64,000 bases of DNA, from assembly GCA_035041965.1 (NCBI GenBank), contig JAPYMA010002742.1:1-64000 (forward strand). Direction: 5' to 3'. The position numbers and the translations under genes are program-made. Source of the stretch: Anisakis pegreffii (Eukaryota > Nematoda > Chromadorea > Rhabditida > Anisakidae). Positions 46,701 to 64,000 of this stretch are shown one piece after another. How positions within the stretch are numbered: the first letter of the stretch is position 1; every line of letters begins with the position of its first letter. The notes below the pieces were generated by a model. The model did no database searches and was not told where the DNA came from. It saw nothing but the letters and a program-made list of their open reading frames with translations.

Positions 46701-49649
46701 TTTGTTGACATAAGAATAGTATCAACGAATCTTTGTGGATTTCATTGGTCCATTTCGCGTTGAACGTATTTGGATGCTATCGGTGACTCTCACTGATAAG
46801 CAATTACGACTGTAATTGTGTTCGGGTGCTTGATGTTAGCATTCAATTCAGCACTTTTATGCACACGGATGGATAATAGATTGATGGGTCTTGTAGTGAG
46901 ATTAACTGGAGAATGACGCAGATATATGAATACTGAATAAGCACTTGGAGTGATGAAAGAGTATCCATAATAAGATTACTTCGAGAGCATCGCTCACAAA
47001 AAAGCCTTTTCGAGGATTATGCGCAGTTCCAAATGGAACTTACAATTAGAGTCACTGCTTGAATCCTAATGAAGTGGATATGTATATGACTAAAGTTGAC
47101 TCTTTACCTTCTTTTACTCATTTAAATACAAATGTGTAAATAAGTGCATGTTGATCAGTCATGAACATATGAATATGTACAGAGAAGTTTGCTAAAATTT
47201 GCTGAGGAGAGCTATTAGTTGATCGTCTCATTGATTAATTTTGCTTGGTTCATTATTAGAATTGGATCGGCAGTCAATCATTTTTATGAAAAATAGTTCA
47301 AGTTAGTCGATATGATCACAATTTCTGTCTTGTGTGAAACATAAATTGTCAGAAACGTCTCAGTGGCCAAGAATTTCAAACGGTGCATTTACGAACATTC
47401 ATATGTTCATTTACGCATTTCAGTTTAGGGTTCACGTTATTTTTGTTTTTACTACTATTGTTTATTATAGTTTATCAAGGGAATTGTGATGTTTTGAGTG
47501 TTGAATCTGAGATAGCGGTTATTGCATACTGATTTATCGTTTCATCACCGCTTATTGTTAGTGCTAAACCAAAATATTATTGTATATCTTTTTCGACTCA
47601 ACTGTGAAAAATCAGAAGAGGATCATGAAATGTGAAAATTTTCGAAAGAACTTATTTCACGGTCGGGTGAATCAAACGAAATCTCTATCATGTAGTAGTT
47701 CGCAAGATGACGCTTCGTAAAGGGCGGTCGGCACTCATCCTTTAATCTTTATTCCACTCAACAACATTCACTTTTATTTTCGTTACTATCCATCATGCTC
47801 GCACTGACTTTACTTCGCAACTTGCTACCTGAGCATTCAGATAAATACAAATCACTCAGATAAATACAAATCATTCACATGTTCATTTACTTTTATTTTC
47901 ATTTCTCATTATCTTTCTTTTTTCATTCAAGAATGAACGAATGCATTTCATGTACTTCCGTTCAAAAAATGTTCATTTCAATTTATTCGCGAACCAATTT
48001 GTTAACTTTCTTATAGACATTTTTCTGGGTTATCATCCCAAATCCATTGATTGCTTTCATTAAAATTGTCGTGTAACACTTGCATCACTCAGACTAACTA
48101 AATAACACATGAAAATCCAATTTTACGAAATAATCTTCAACATTATCCACGGAATGAATTATGGCTCTGGTGACATTCGTTAAATAAAAAATTTCATGAA
48201 TGCTTTTTGACATGATCTTGATCAATTTGCATGAACAACTTCATGGAATTTACATGGAGTAGGATCTGTTGCTTGATGTTGGCGATATGCCTCCCGAATT
48301 TATCTTGTAAAAGATGTGAATGAATCATATAATATTGCATTACAATTATCAAACCTTAACATGACTGTGAATTTCATGAGGCACGTGAATATTTCATTAA
48401 GACATGAACATTTATCAATCATTCAGAACAATATTGATGAACCAAAAACAAAAATGAGCGAATCCTTTTTAGGGAACATTAATTAACTGATTAATTCTCC
48501 CTTCATGTCTAATGCACCGGTTAACTCTCTTCACTTTTCATAATCTCATACGCAAACCTATCAGTACCAGTTTCAATTTAAATGAGTCAGCCAGTATTTT
48601 CATGCATAACCCTCTGACGTCGATGCGATACTGCAAAATTAATCCAAGATTTTTTTTCACTTCGCAGCTGAACGCGAAACTAAATTCAGCAGAATCATCT
48701 CGTTCAAAACCTTCTTTCTCTGTTGTTACTTTCCATTAAAATTTATTCAAAATGTCCATAGGTGATCGCTTTGAACTGTTTATGTGATTTGTCAGACTCA
48801 GCGCTTCGAATAAAACCAAATGTACACTGCGCAGATGCAAGTGAATGACTCCATTCATGTGTTGATTTCCAGTAGCCTAAAGCACACACACACACACACA
48901 CAATTAGACATTCATTTCTTTTTGCGATCAACAATGAGTGTCGAGTGAATACTTTTGTTAAGAAGCAAATGTGACATAATCGTTATTGTCGGCACTTGAA
49001 ATTTATTTGGATTTCTTTTGAGACAATGCAATGAGAACATTTCAAAAAATCTTTTCAGAGCAATTCATTGCCTGCAGCGTGCATTCAAAGGAGATGTGTT
49101 TTAAAAAAACAGTTTTTAAAAGAGTTGATCAATGCACCATACAAATGTATTTTTAATGAGAATCCTGTTATGTTGCATTCGATGAAACAGTAGTAACTAA
49201 CTCCTTTAATCTTGTCTAAATGCTCTGAATCGATTTTGAATTAGAAAGTTTATGTTCGGCCAACAATTTGCTACTGTTATACAGCTTTTTCGGAACTGAA
49301 ATCTTCATTTTGCATTCATTCATTGTCAGTATAAAATTGCTTTACGCATTTTCACTTTGGCTATATATTTATTCACACAGTTATATGGCTAATAAGTGCC
49401 TTATCCATTTAATTTTCATGAATGTTACCTACCAAACAAACACGTTTCAGATGAAGGAATGGATAATGCATCTGGTTGATTTACTGATTCAGTTATAAAT
49501 AAGGCATTTGAGTGTCACCTTCGGTTCAGCACTACATTGATCCTGTCATTCTCATCAGTCGACACACATCTGACCGTTAGGAATGAATGTCTGATTTGCA
49601 TCTGAATTGCTTGAATGTTTTAAACGTAATATTCTTGGACAAACTGTAA
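43791..49649. other. Large AT-rich intergenic region
   Basis: No supported gene. Contents: a GC-richer block at 44380-44720; a repeat-element candidate (45600-46620); a ~90-bp direct duplication (46374-46463 and 47504-47590); and a (CA)10 run near 48882-48902. It may contain the GPCR promoter at its right end. Confidence 0.5.
45600..46620. mobile_element. Candidate non-autonomous element related to the palindrome module
   Basis: The left part (AGTGTTTGCGAAATCCC, then CTTTTGAAATGTAGAAG, CTCAACACACTCATTCTGA and GATGTAGCATCTACA) follows the same order as the module in the 26.7-31.6 kb palindrome, but diverged. Both ends carry CCCGGGAT-type words (AAATCCCGGGATGCAAC; ATCCCGGGATCGGGAT). Confidence 0.4.
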
Positions 49650-52600
49650 ATGATCACTGAAATGAATAATTCAACCTCGCAGCACATCTGCACCAATGAA
49701 ACAATTCTTGATGGAGTTTGTTACGGTTTAGCTGTATGTGGCTATTGTTACGATTTCGGCGAATCTATTAAACCAACCAAAGAATATCAACAATATAATC
49801 TGGTACCTCATTATCCTGTTCTTCATTCATCTTTCAAAACGTTTTCTTAAGCAAACATTGCTTGCCGTACGTTTCATTAGTTTCCGATGGTTAGCCGTAA
49901 TATTCCATCGAAAATGATGACTAAGTTGAGACCTCGAATCTCACCCAACTCAATTCAGATTGTGATCGGTATTATATTGCCTTTAATTGGCACATGTGGT
50001 TTGATTGGTAATTCGATATCTGCGTTTATTTACAGTCGAAAGTCGATGTTAAGGTTAGTGCTTATGAGCATTATCAACCAAAGTACAATAATCAGTGCTG
50101 AATTATTGCAATATGCACCATCAACTGAATTACGGTGGACGTGTTCGAATATTTGAGTAATATTTAAGAGCAATGGGGCTTACGCCAAACAATGTAACAA
50201 TCAGCCTGTGAATCGCTACCGTAATCAATCATTTCAGCGACGACTAATTTAATGTATCACTATAGATTATCATAAGTGACCCTCAGAAGACCACTTTTGG
50301 TGCAAGAATCTGAGTATGTCATGAGTGTTGTGTAACAATCAGTCGAACTAATGAATGATTTCAGTTCATTAAACGTATACCTGTGTGCATTAGCAGTTTC
50401 CGATATGACAATTATAATAACGGCGTTTTTCTTGTTCTTTCTTGAGAACATGCGAACTCGTTCGGTATTGCTCTCGAAGTTTTTCGCGACGTTGGCACCA
50501 ATAACATTTCCACTCGGATTGACAGCGCAGTCCTTATCGGTTTTCTTGACGGTCACTGCAGCGATTGATTGCTTTGTTTTGGTCGCGTCATCGCAATCCA
50601 TCAAGCAGCGATTTTGTTCAATTAGTCTATCGTTTCAGGTTAATTTTCATTTCTTCAAACTCGTTTAAATCTAATTCGTTCAGTCTTAGTCCATTTGAGT
50701 TCTTTTATTGAACTATGAACAGTTTAACGAAGGATAATTGCGCAAAATAATTTCTGCGAAATGTATCGCATACAATGTTCATATTGGAAGATCCTTCTTA
50801 AAGTGCATGCCAAACATATATTAATTAAGCACTCTAAACTGACTTATTTGCTCTACCTTGTTTACGACTACGTAACCACAACTGTTTGCGTTCAGAACGT
50901 TTAATGTGGGACGAGCATTTTGGAAATGAACCGTAGAGCGAGGCGAATTGCAATAAGCCAGTTTCAATTTCATCTCTAAATCCCATGAGTCTCGTATTTA
51001 AGAAAGATAAACTCAACGTTGGTTCAATCGGGCACATAAACACGCCCGTTCGGCCGCGAAAGATACGTCTCATAGTTGCATAATTCGTGAGAGGCATTGC
51101 CTTAGGCATTCAGTTGATCAAGAGCATCCAGAAACACTTATTAACCTTACCGCAATGACGTTTATGATAATGTGGATGGACACACATTTTTCCATTGAAC
51201 ATTCATTGTTATACATATTTATGAAACTGTTTGAGTAATGAGTTCGACTTTGACACAGACTTTGTGCACATCATCTTTGGTACATCATGAAAACATGGTG
51301 AATTCCTATCACTGTCCGAGATTGTTCTTGAGGGCAAGGAGGCATTGGCATTACTCTGAAATCATGTAGCGATACATATATCCTAGAGAATTTCCATTCT
51401 TTCATTAACACAGTTGAGGAAATTATTGAATTGAATTAAGATCAACAATGATTTCAAGGTGACCAAAAGTCAGATTAGCAAAGAAGCTTATGCAATACCT
51501 TCATTTATGCTAGAAAGTTTTGAGGACGGGATGATCATTTATTGTTTGATGCAGAAAAATCCTCAGAACAGGCCTAGAGCAAGGTGCGAACTTATTCACT
51601 TCAGCAGATAATGATTGAGATGTTTTCTAGATTTTTATTCATGTGATCCGATGAAGAAGTTGAACATATTTATTCATCATTTTCCAAAATTTTCCTGATC
51701 AACATCGCTAACGATTCACGTTTGATCTGATTATTTATCATTTCCAATTGGAAAACATTTAAAAAGTTGAAATGTGGGAAAATGAGAATAAAGCACTGAA
51801 GTTTGTATAATATAAAACAGACCGCGAATGAAAGAAAACGGCACTGAAGAAAAACTGGAACAAATGAATTAAATTATTGAATGAAAGTTCACAAAAAATA
51901 AACGCATTATTTAGCACCATTATGGGCAATGTAATCCACAGTAAAAAGCATTTGAAATTATCCTCAGATCCAACATCTATGAGAACAGCAGTGTGAAAAA
52001 AGTACCAAACTGTGCATCTTCAGAATCGAGGTTTTGTGGCGTTGTTCAGAGTAAAATTAATAGATCGTCTTCAAAAAACGGAAACGTCGGGTGATTCAGC
52101 GATTTCTTGAGTTTATGATTTCCAGACGTGAGCAACACGGTTTCCAAAACTATGTAATACATTGTTTTTTTCTCCATATAGGTGTGAATCATGGTTTCTT
52201 CCGTTATGCCTGGGAGATCAGTTGAAAAATTTAAACAAAATAATGTCAGAAGGATCGTGAACGGTTTGAAAACATGAGAATTCATCTATCTTAGCGATCA
52301 ACCAGAACTAACCCACTCAACTTATCGTTAGTTAATTGCAAGTTTAATCACTCCATCTGAAATCTCACTTGAATTTTCATTCAATTTGTTGCTACTAATA
52401 GCAATTAATCTAATTTGGATGTCACTATTCCAACTTCAAATGCTGGTCAGCTGATAACAAGCAGCAATGTCTTAGTTGTTTGATGTTTTGCATGTGAGTA
52501 ATGAGTTTATACAGTTGTATGGCATAGGATATGTATGCGGTATGAAGCATAAGTAAACGAATTAATTTCTCACTGATACTGAGTCCAATCAAATAAAACT

Positions 52601-55600
52601 TTGTTCAGTCTCTTCACATCATGCAAATTTTCGTTTATTCAGTTGAACATGTAATCAATCAGATTCATGCAACTTCGTTACTTTCATACTGCTCGCATGA
52701 ATCTTCATGTATTTACGACTCTGCATATTCATTTGTATTCCATACATGCACGTATGTATATAGAATAACAGGGGAAATGCATTAGTATTTTAATTAGAGA
52801 ATGCAGCCGTTGTTGAATGAAAGACTTGTTTAAAAGAGTGACTGGCTGATGAAATGTGGAATCGATTTTGAATGGAGTGCATAAGCACCATTAGGTTTTT
52901 TAATAGGCTCAAATTTGAATAGTTTCAGTTAAATGTATACGTATTCTCCTCTCAGCGAACTAATGCTCATTGCACTACGTCCATTACCTTTTGTCTCAAT
53001 TTCGAGGAATTGAACGGACTTATGATTTAACCGTAACTTCAGTGAAAAGAAAAAGTTGACTTTCATCGCTTTTTTAAAATATTTAATGTTTATAAATTGA
53101 GCACTGCAAATTGACATGAAGTGTATTTGATTCGCAATCAAATCCACGCAGCGATAAACAACATGCCATACTCATATAATCTAACTTCCTCTATCGCCAC
53201 TCATTCGATGCAATATTTTCTGGAATTGCGCACTTCATAAGAAATTTACATTAAGATATACAACGCTAGATTCCAGTCGTTCTTGCACCGTTATTCTTTT
53301 AGTGATTGCAACTGCATAATTGTAACTTTATTTGTGAAGAATTTCTACCGTAAACACTGAAAGAAGATCAACGAATTGAAACATAATCAAAACTAAGAAA
53401 CAATAATGTTAGAGTGATCACTGTCCGCATCATACGGTACCGTGATGAGCTGGAATTGCCGACGATGAATGATTTGGAGGGTGAATCGCGGCTAGAAGTA
53501 GCTGCAATCAAACAAATTGATAGCTGTGATTGCAGCAACGCAAAGAGAGTAGATTCTGCTGAATGAATTCCATATCATAGAGCCACTGTAAAATCTCAAA
53601 AGCATACTCTCCAAATTCCAGAAAAGCGCTAAAAGATGTTTTAAAAATCTGTTACTGTCTTTAACGACGGGAATGCTCGAAAGACTGAGCTGAAGTGAAG
53701 AGTTAGTCTGACATGTCTGTAGATATTCGAGCTTTTTGAAGGTTTCTCCTCATAGTCCCAGTTGAAGAAGAGGTTTTTTTGCATTCGGATCAAGTATTGA
53801 GTGAGGAACAGAAGTTTGAGAGAGGCATTGAATGGGAGCCATTATTGAAAAGGGATTGTGACGTTTTTGAGGAGGATTGTGAAAAGAATCCGATATCCAT
53901 CAAATAACAACGATTGACTGCAGAATAATTTTGTGAACTTCTCTGCTTACCGAGAAGTTGGTGCTCATGTTTCGCATGCAATTGAAGACGATCACTTTCG
54001 TGGACCAACTCGATCTAATTTTTGATTTTCAAGCGTCATTTCAGCGTCTGTTGTACAAAATGATTTTTCATAAGATATTTGTGTTTCTTTATGCTTTTTA
54101 AGCTTGAAACTTGAAGCAACACCTGACTCTCATTTGATCTCTTACATTTCTTACGTTTTTACATTCGGTGTCCCTATTTGCATGGAAGCTAGCATCGAAA
54201 TTTGCTAAGATTAAATCATCTCGAACAACGATGGATGACAGTTGGAGGCTGCTTTCTCACAGTCTCGGTGCAATTATCGTATGAAGTGAAATAGCTTTAA
54301 AATAATGCCAAACATAATCGAATTTCAGGTATTAGCTTGCATCGTATTCATGGCAGCACTCTACAATTCACCGCATATGTTCGAAATAATTGTTATTGAT
54401 TGTTGGAGTGTTCCGTATTCACAACAAAGTCTTGATGTTTGTCCAACCGATCTTCGTCAAAGCGAGGTAACAATACGACATCTAATAATAACCAACTAAA
54501 CATGATCAACAGCAAATTGATGGACTCACCTCAAGCATGTCTGAGATTTGAATAGAATGTTAGATGGATGTATTGCTACCTAAAACACCGTACTTATTTA
54601 TTCAATCATTTAAACATTTGGCATTTCACGTAATCGTTATAATGCATTTGGTCAATTAATAGAAGAATTAAGAGAGCATGAAATATTAACCTATGTGTAC
54701 ATACATGATTGATTTGCATATTCTCAAAGTCTCGTGCAAATGCATCATTTAAATGTTAAGTGCAAGCAAGATAAATGAAAATTAGAAATGAAATGGAAAA
54801 CTTTTTTGGAGGCAAGAAGAAAATTATTTTTTTCGAATATTTGGAATTCAGAAGACGAGGAAATTATAATAAAGTGAAGAATGATCTGCACTTGATGTTT
54901 AAAATAATGCGAAAAAATTTGAATCAAACATATGTAACGATTCAGTAATATTATAATTGTGAAACTCACAGCTGCCATCTTGTGATGGTATTTGCTGAGA
55001 GTTTTATGTTTTGGATAGTAACACAGTCCAACAAACTTTTACGTCTTAATGAAATGTAAGTGTCAGTTCTAGGACGGTGCATATGTAGATCGCAAAATCG
55101 AACAACTTCTTTCATGATTGGGCTTTCCACCGATACAGTCATAACATTCATAAATGTGTATCTTCAACAGTGGCTTTTGAGTCACGAACAGGAGAGCTGT
55201 TTTACAGGGTTGTTTTTGCTCAGATAACACATGTAAAGTCTGTTTCTCAGGGAATGACTCCATTTTTGTGTCACTTCGAAATTGAATTTATCTAATTCCG
55301 AAGCAAAAAATATGAACTTCAGCACGGTGCCAAATGCAATGTAAACGTACTTTATGGTAGTCATACTTCATGGACTGCAAATTATCAAGGGCGAGGTGGT
55401 TAACTGATCATAATAAATACGTATTAAGTGCACCAAGTTCAATTTCGATATCACTTTGATAAGAACATTGAGCAGCACTTATGTAATATCCTTAAGTTGC
55501 TAACAAGATCGTCTAAATGATGGTTGAGTTCATTCCAAAATTCGCATTTAAATGCTTTTTCATTAGAAAATTGATTAGGAAATTGCACTGAGATAGGGTC

Positions 55601-56562
55601 ATTCCATGACAAACAAAGTTCGTATTCGTTATCTGCCCAAAAAACAGCTTTAGAAATGACTTTCTTGTTGCTGATTCAAAAGCTCTCTTTGGACAATAAA
55701 GTTACTTGTTTATATTGGTGGAAAATAATACAAAATTCATGCTCAGTCATAAAAAAAGCAGTTCATTTCCGCGATTCCCCCAATAAACTGGAAACTGGTG
55801 TTTGCGTTAATTTCCGCTGGACAGTGTGAGTGAACTGTTATATAATAAGAAAAAATTAATGAATTGATCATGAGTAGATTAGAGTAAACAATAATTTGAA
55901 TAATATCAGCTGACCAGTAATTACGGTAAACATTGTAGATGTATTTTACTGTATATTATGCGTGGATGTATACACTGGTGATGGCCGTAGGGCCGGTAGT
56001 ATTGTTGATTGCTCTTAATTCAGCGATTATAATTTATATGAGACATCATCCACCTCAAGAAGATAGTGACTCAGACATTATCACGCTCGTTCTGGTCGTG
56101 TGTCTGTTCATTTCATGCAATATGCTTGTAAGTTTTACACTTTTTATGAGATGACTGTTGGGTAAGGTTTTGGAAGATACAAAATCATTCCGATTCAATA
56201 AATAGGATTCAGTTGGAATTGAAGTCTGCATACGGCGATCGAGTATATGAAGGTCACGTTCTGTGTATGAATAACCGTTTTATTTGCAGCCTCTAACCGT
56301 TAATTTTTTGGAGTTATTCTTTGGCATCGTGAATTCGTATTTGATAGATTTATCGAATTTAATGGTTGTTGTTAATTCATCGTGCAATTTTCTTATTTAC
56401 TACGCGTTCGGTAGCAGATTTCGACGTACCCTCAAGGAGTATCTGAACTCATTTCTACGCCGATCTACAGCATCTTCGTCACCATTCGATGTCACCAATA
56501 AGATCACTAATGGAAACCGAAAATTCGAACATATGATACCGCATACTGAAGTTCTTATATGA
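49650..56562 (+). CDS. Rhodopsin-like peptide GPCR, probably FMRFamide-receptor-like (FRPR/DMSR type), complete
   Basis: Six exons, all in phase, encode 399 residues: 49650-49802, 49881-50053, 50365-50638, 54329-54466, 55939-56127 and 56290-56562. The extracellular N terminus has NNST and NET glycosylation sites and five Cys. TM1 carries the GN pair (GLIGNSISAFIY), TM2 has LCALAVSD and the second extracellular loop has paired Cys. TM6 has the Cys-Pro motif (FISCNMLP) and TM7 has NSSCNFLIYY in place of NPxxY, followed by basic FRRTLKEYL. The NSSxNFLIY form is typical of nematode FMRFamide-like receptors (family knowledge). The position of the DRY arginine reads DCF. The Ser/Thr-rich C tail could be phosphorylated. 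The ligand is unknown. Intron 3 is 3.7 kb. Confidence 0.88.
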
Positions 56563-57258
56563 TTGTTGATTATACTGCTGTTGTTCACAATATTTTATCA
56601 AAATAATACCACCAATGCGTATCTATTACCAATTTCAATTTCGTTCTCCGATCGTAATTTCTTTCTATTTTCTATTGTTGGTTGATTATTTTTTGGGTGA
56701 TATTTGATAATTTCATCATTGGATTGATCACAACGCTACCATATATTGACTGGTGGATAGCTGAGATAAGGGTTATTTCTAAAATCGTTCCCGTTTTTCT
56801 CTTGTACTAGTTCATCATATCGGCCAGTCTGTTATACTGCTTTTATTCTTCGTAAGTCATTTTTGTTGTTATTGTTCAGTCAGAAAGAGATTTGCATGAT
56901 CAACGTGAAAATGTTTGTTTTTTGATGACTGATTTAAACTGATGACTACTCGTCTAGGGAACGGATCACTTATTAAGAACAATTATAAACAGTTTCATTC
57001 GTGCACAAATATAACAATAGATTTGTGGCCGAATTTCGTGTTTGTCTTGTTGCGATGTGAATAAACACATTTGGTAGAGTAATAATTGCTTTTTTGATGA
57101 AAATCATTAAATAAAAACGACCCTGAATCTGAACATTGATCAGCTCAAATCATCAACCTAATACAGTAATGCAGCAGTAGAAAAGTTGGGTCAAAATTTC
57201 TCAATTGATCATTTGTATAATTTAATTGAAAAACAACAATCACTGTAATAAAAGTTGA
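56563..57258. other. Convergent spacer between GPCR and TMC 3' ends
   Basis: AT-rich, no coding signal. AATAAA-like words occur on both strands. Confidence 0.5.
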
Positions 57259-63443
<6,185 letters not shown>

Positions 63444-63660
63444 CTGAAATAACTGTTGCCGTCATCCAAATATATGAATCTTCTCAGTAGAAGTATCATA
63501 ACTCAAGTTCCTCGTATAAGTTCAAACTGAATTCTTCAAAGTGATTATCCTGTTTTTCAAAATATTCTCTTCGCATAAAGTTGAAGATATTGCAAATGAA
63601 TTTGTGGACTAGCGTTGATATACGCATTTTCCAATAGTAAGAAGTAGTATTAATAAAATT
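63444..63660. other. TMC intron, no gene seen
   Basis: AT-rich intron that should lead to upstream TMC exons beyond the window. Confidence 0.5.
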
Positions 63661-63663
63661 AAA

Positions 63664-63851
63664 ATAATAATAATAATAATAATAATCGCACTTTGAATGA
63701 CTTAAAAGAGTGCGTAAGGGAGATGTTTTGCGGAATGTTTCGACGCAATACGTCAGCTCCTGCGTCTGAAGCTGACGTATTGCGTCGAAATATTCCACAA
63801 AACAACTCCCTTACGCAATACTTTTGGTCATTCAAAGCACCATTATTATTA

Positions 63852-63935
<84 letters not shown>
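63664..63935. repeat. Long hairpin flanked by complementary (AAT)n and (ATT)n tracts
   Basis: Left arm from GCACTTTGAATGAC (63688) to CGCAATACGTCAGCT (63758); right arm from AGCTGACGTATTGCG (63770) to GTCATTCAAAGCAC (63840); an 11-base loop between. The flanking (AAT)n on the left and (ATT)n on the right extend the pairing. Confidence 0.92.
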
Positions 63936-64000
63936 TATTTTCATCATTACTACTTCTTGCTATTGAAGATAATGCAATTAATTAAATGCGTTATTCTGTT

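Noticed and set aside
50834..51109. 91-codon minus ORF in the GPCR intron
   Set aside because: No splice context or family, and no start or stop context that distinguishes it from chance.

Overview
The window looks like nuclear DNA of a nematode. Genes are split by introns with short TTTCAG-type acceptors. TTAGGC-like hexamers (the nematode telomere unit) occur at internal sites. Two start codons sit on or just after a TTTCAG-type acceptor, as expected for spliced-leader trans-splicing. The receptor and channel families also fit a nematode. No species is assigned. Exons were assembled by hand from splice sites, reading-frame phase and remembered protein families. In seven gene models every junction keeps the frame.

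Left part (1-26.4 kb): exons are fairly GC-rich, and introns are full of minisatellites and (TTA)n tracts. In order: the 3' end of a galectin gene (+); a stretch with two doubtful exons; a complete 12-exon cytosolic carboxypeptidase of the CCP6/AGBL4 type (-); a 3-exon SR splicing factor of the SRSF2 type (-); a 5-exon NUDT9-type ADP-ribose pyrophosphatase (+); and a 26-exon RPGRIP1L/MKS-5 ciliary transition-zone gene (-), which holds two tRNA-Ala(UGC) genes in its introns.

Middle (26.5-31.9 kb): a 5.4-kb structure with no recognisable gene. Two 264-bp direct repeats flank a giant imperfect palindrome centred near 29,425. Base composition and intron style differ on its two sides.

Right part (31.9-64 kb): AT-rich with long introns. 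It holds four genes on the minus strand: an NUDT5-type ADP-sugar pyrophosphatase fragment, an unrecognised acidic two-exon gene, LAMTOR4 and TRAPPC4. A 6-exon rhodopsin-like peptide GPCR (+) follows, then the C-terminal half of a TMC mechanotransduction channel (-) that runs off the right edge.

No operon is evident. Three genes (CCP6, RPGRIP1L, TMC) belong to cilium or sensory biology. LAMTOR4 (lysosomal mTORC1 adaptor) and TRAPPC4 (vesicle tethering) are housekeeping. The most unusual features are the splice-site-spanning tandem duplications on both sides of CCP6 exon 4, the palindrome with its direct repeats, and a tRNA-bearing intron segment duplicated inside RPGRIP1L.
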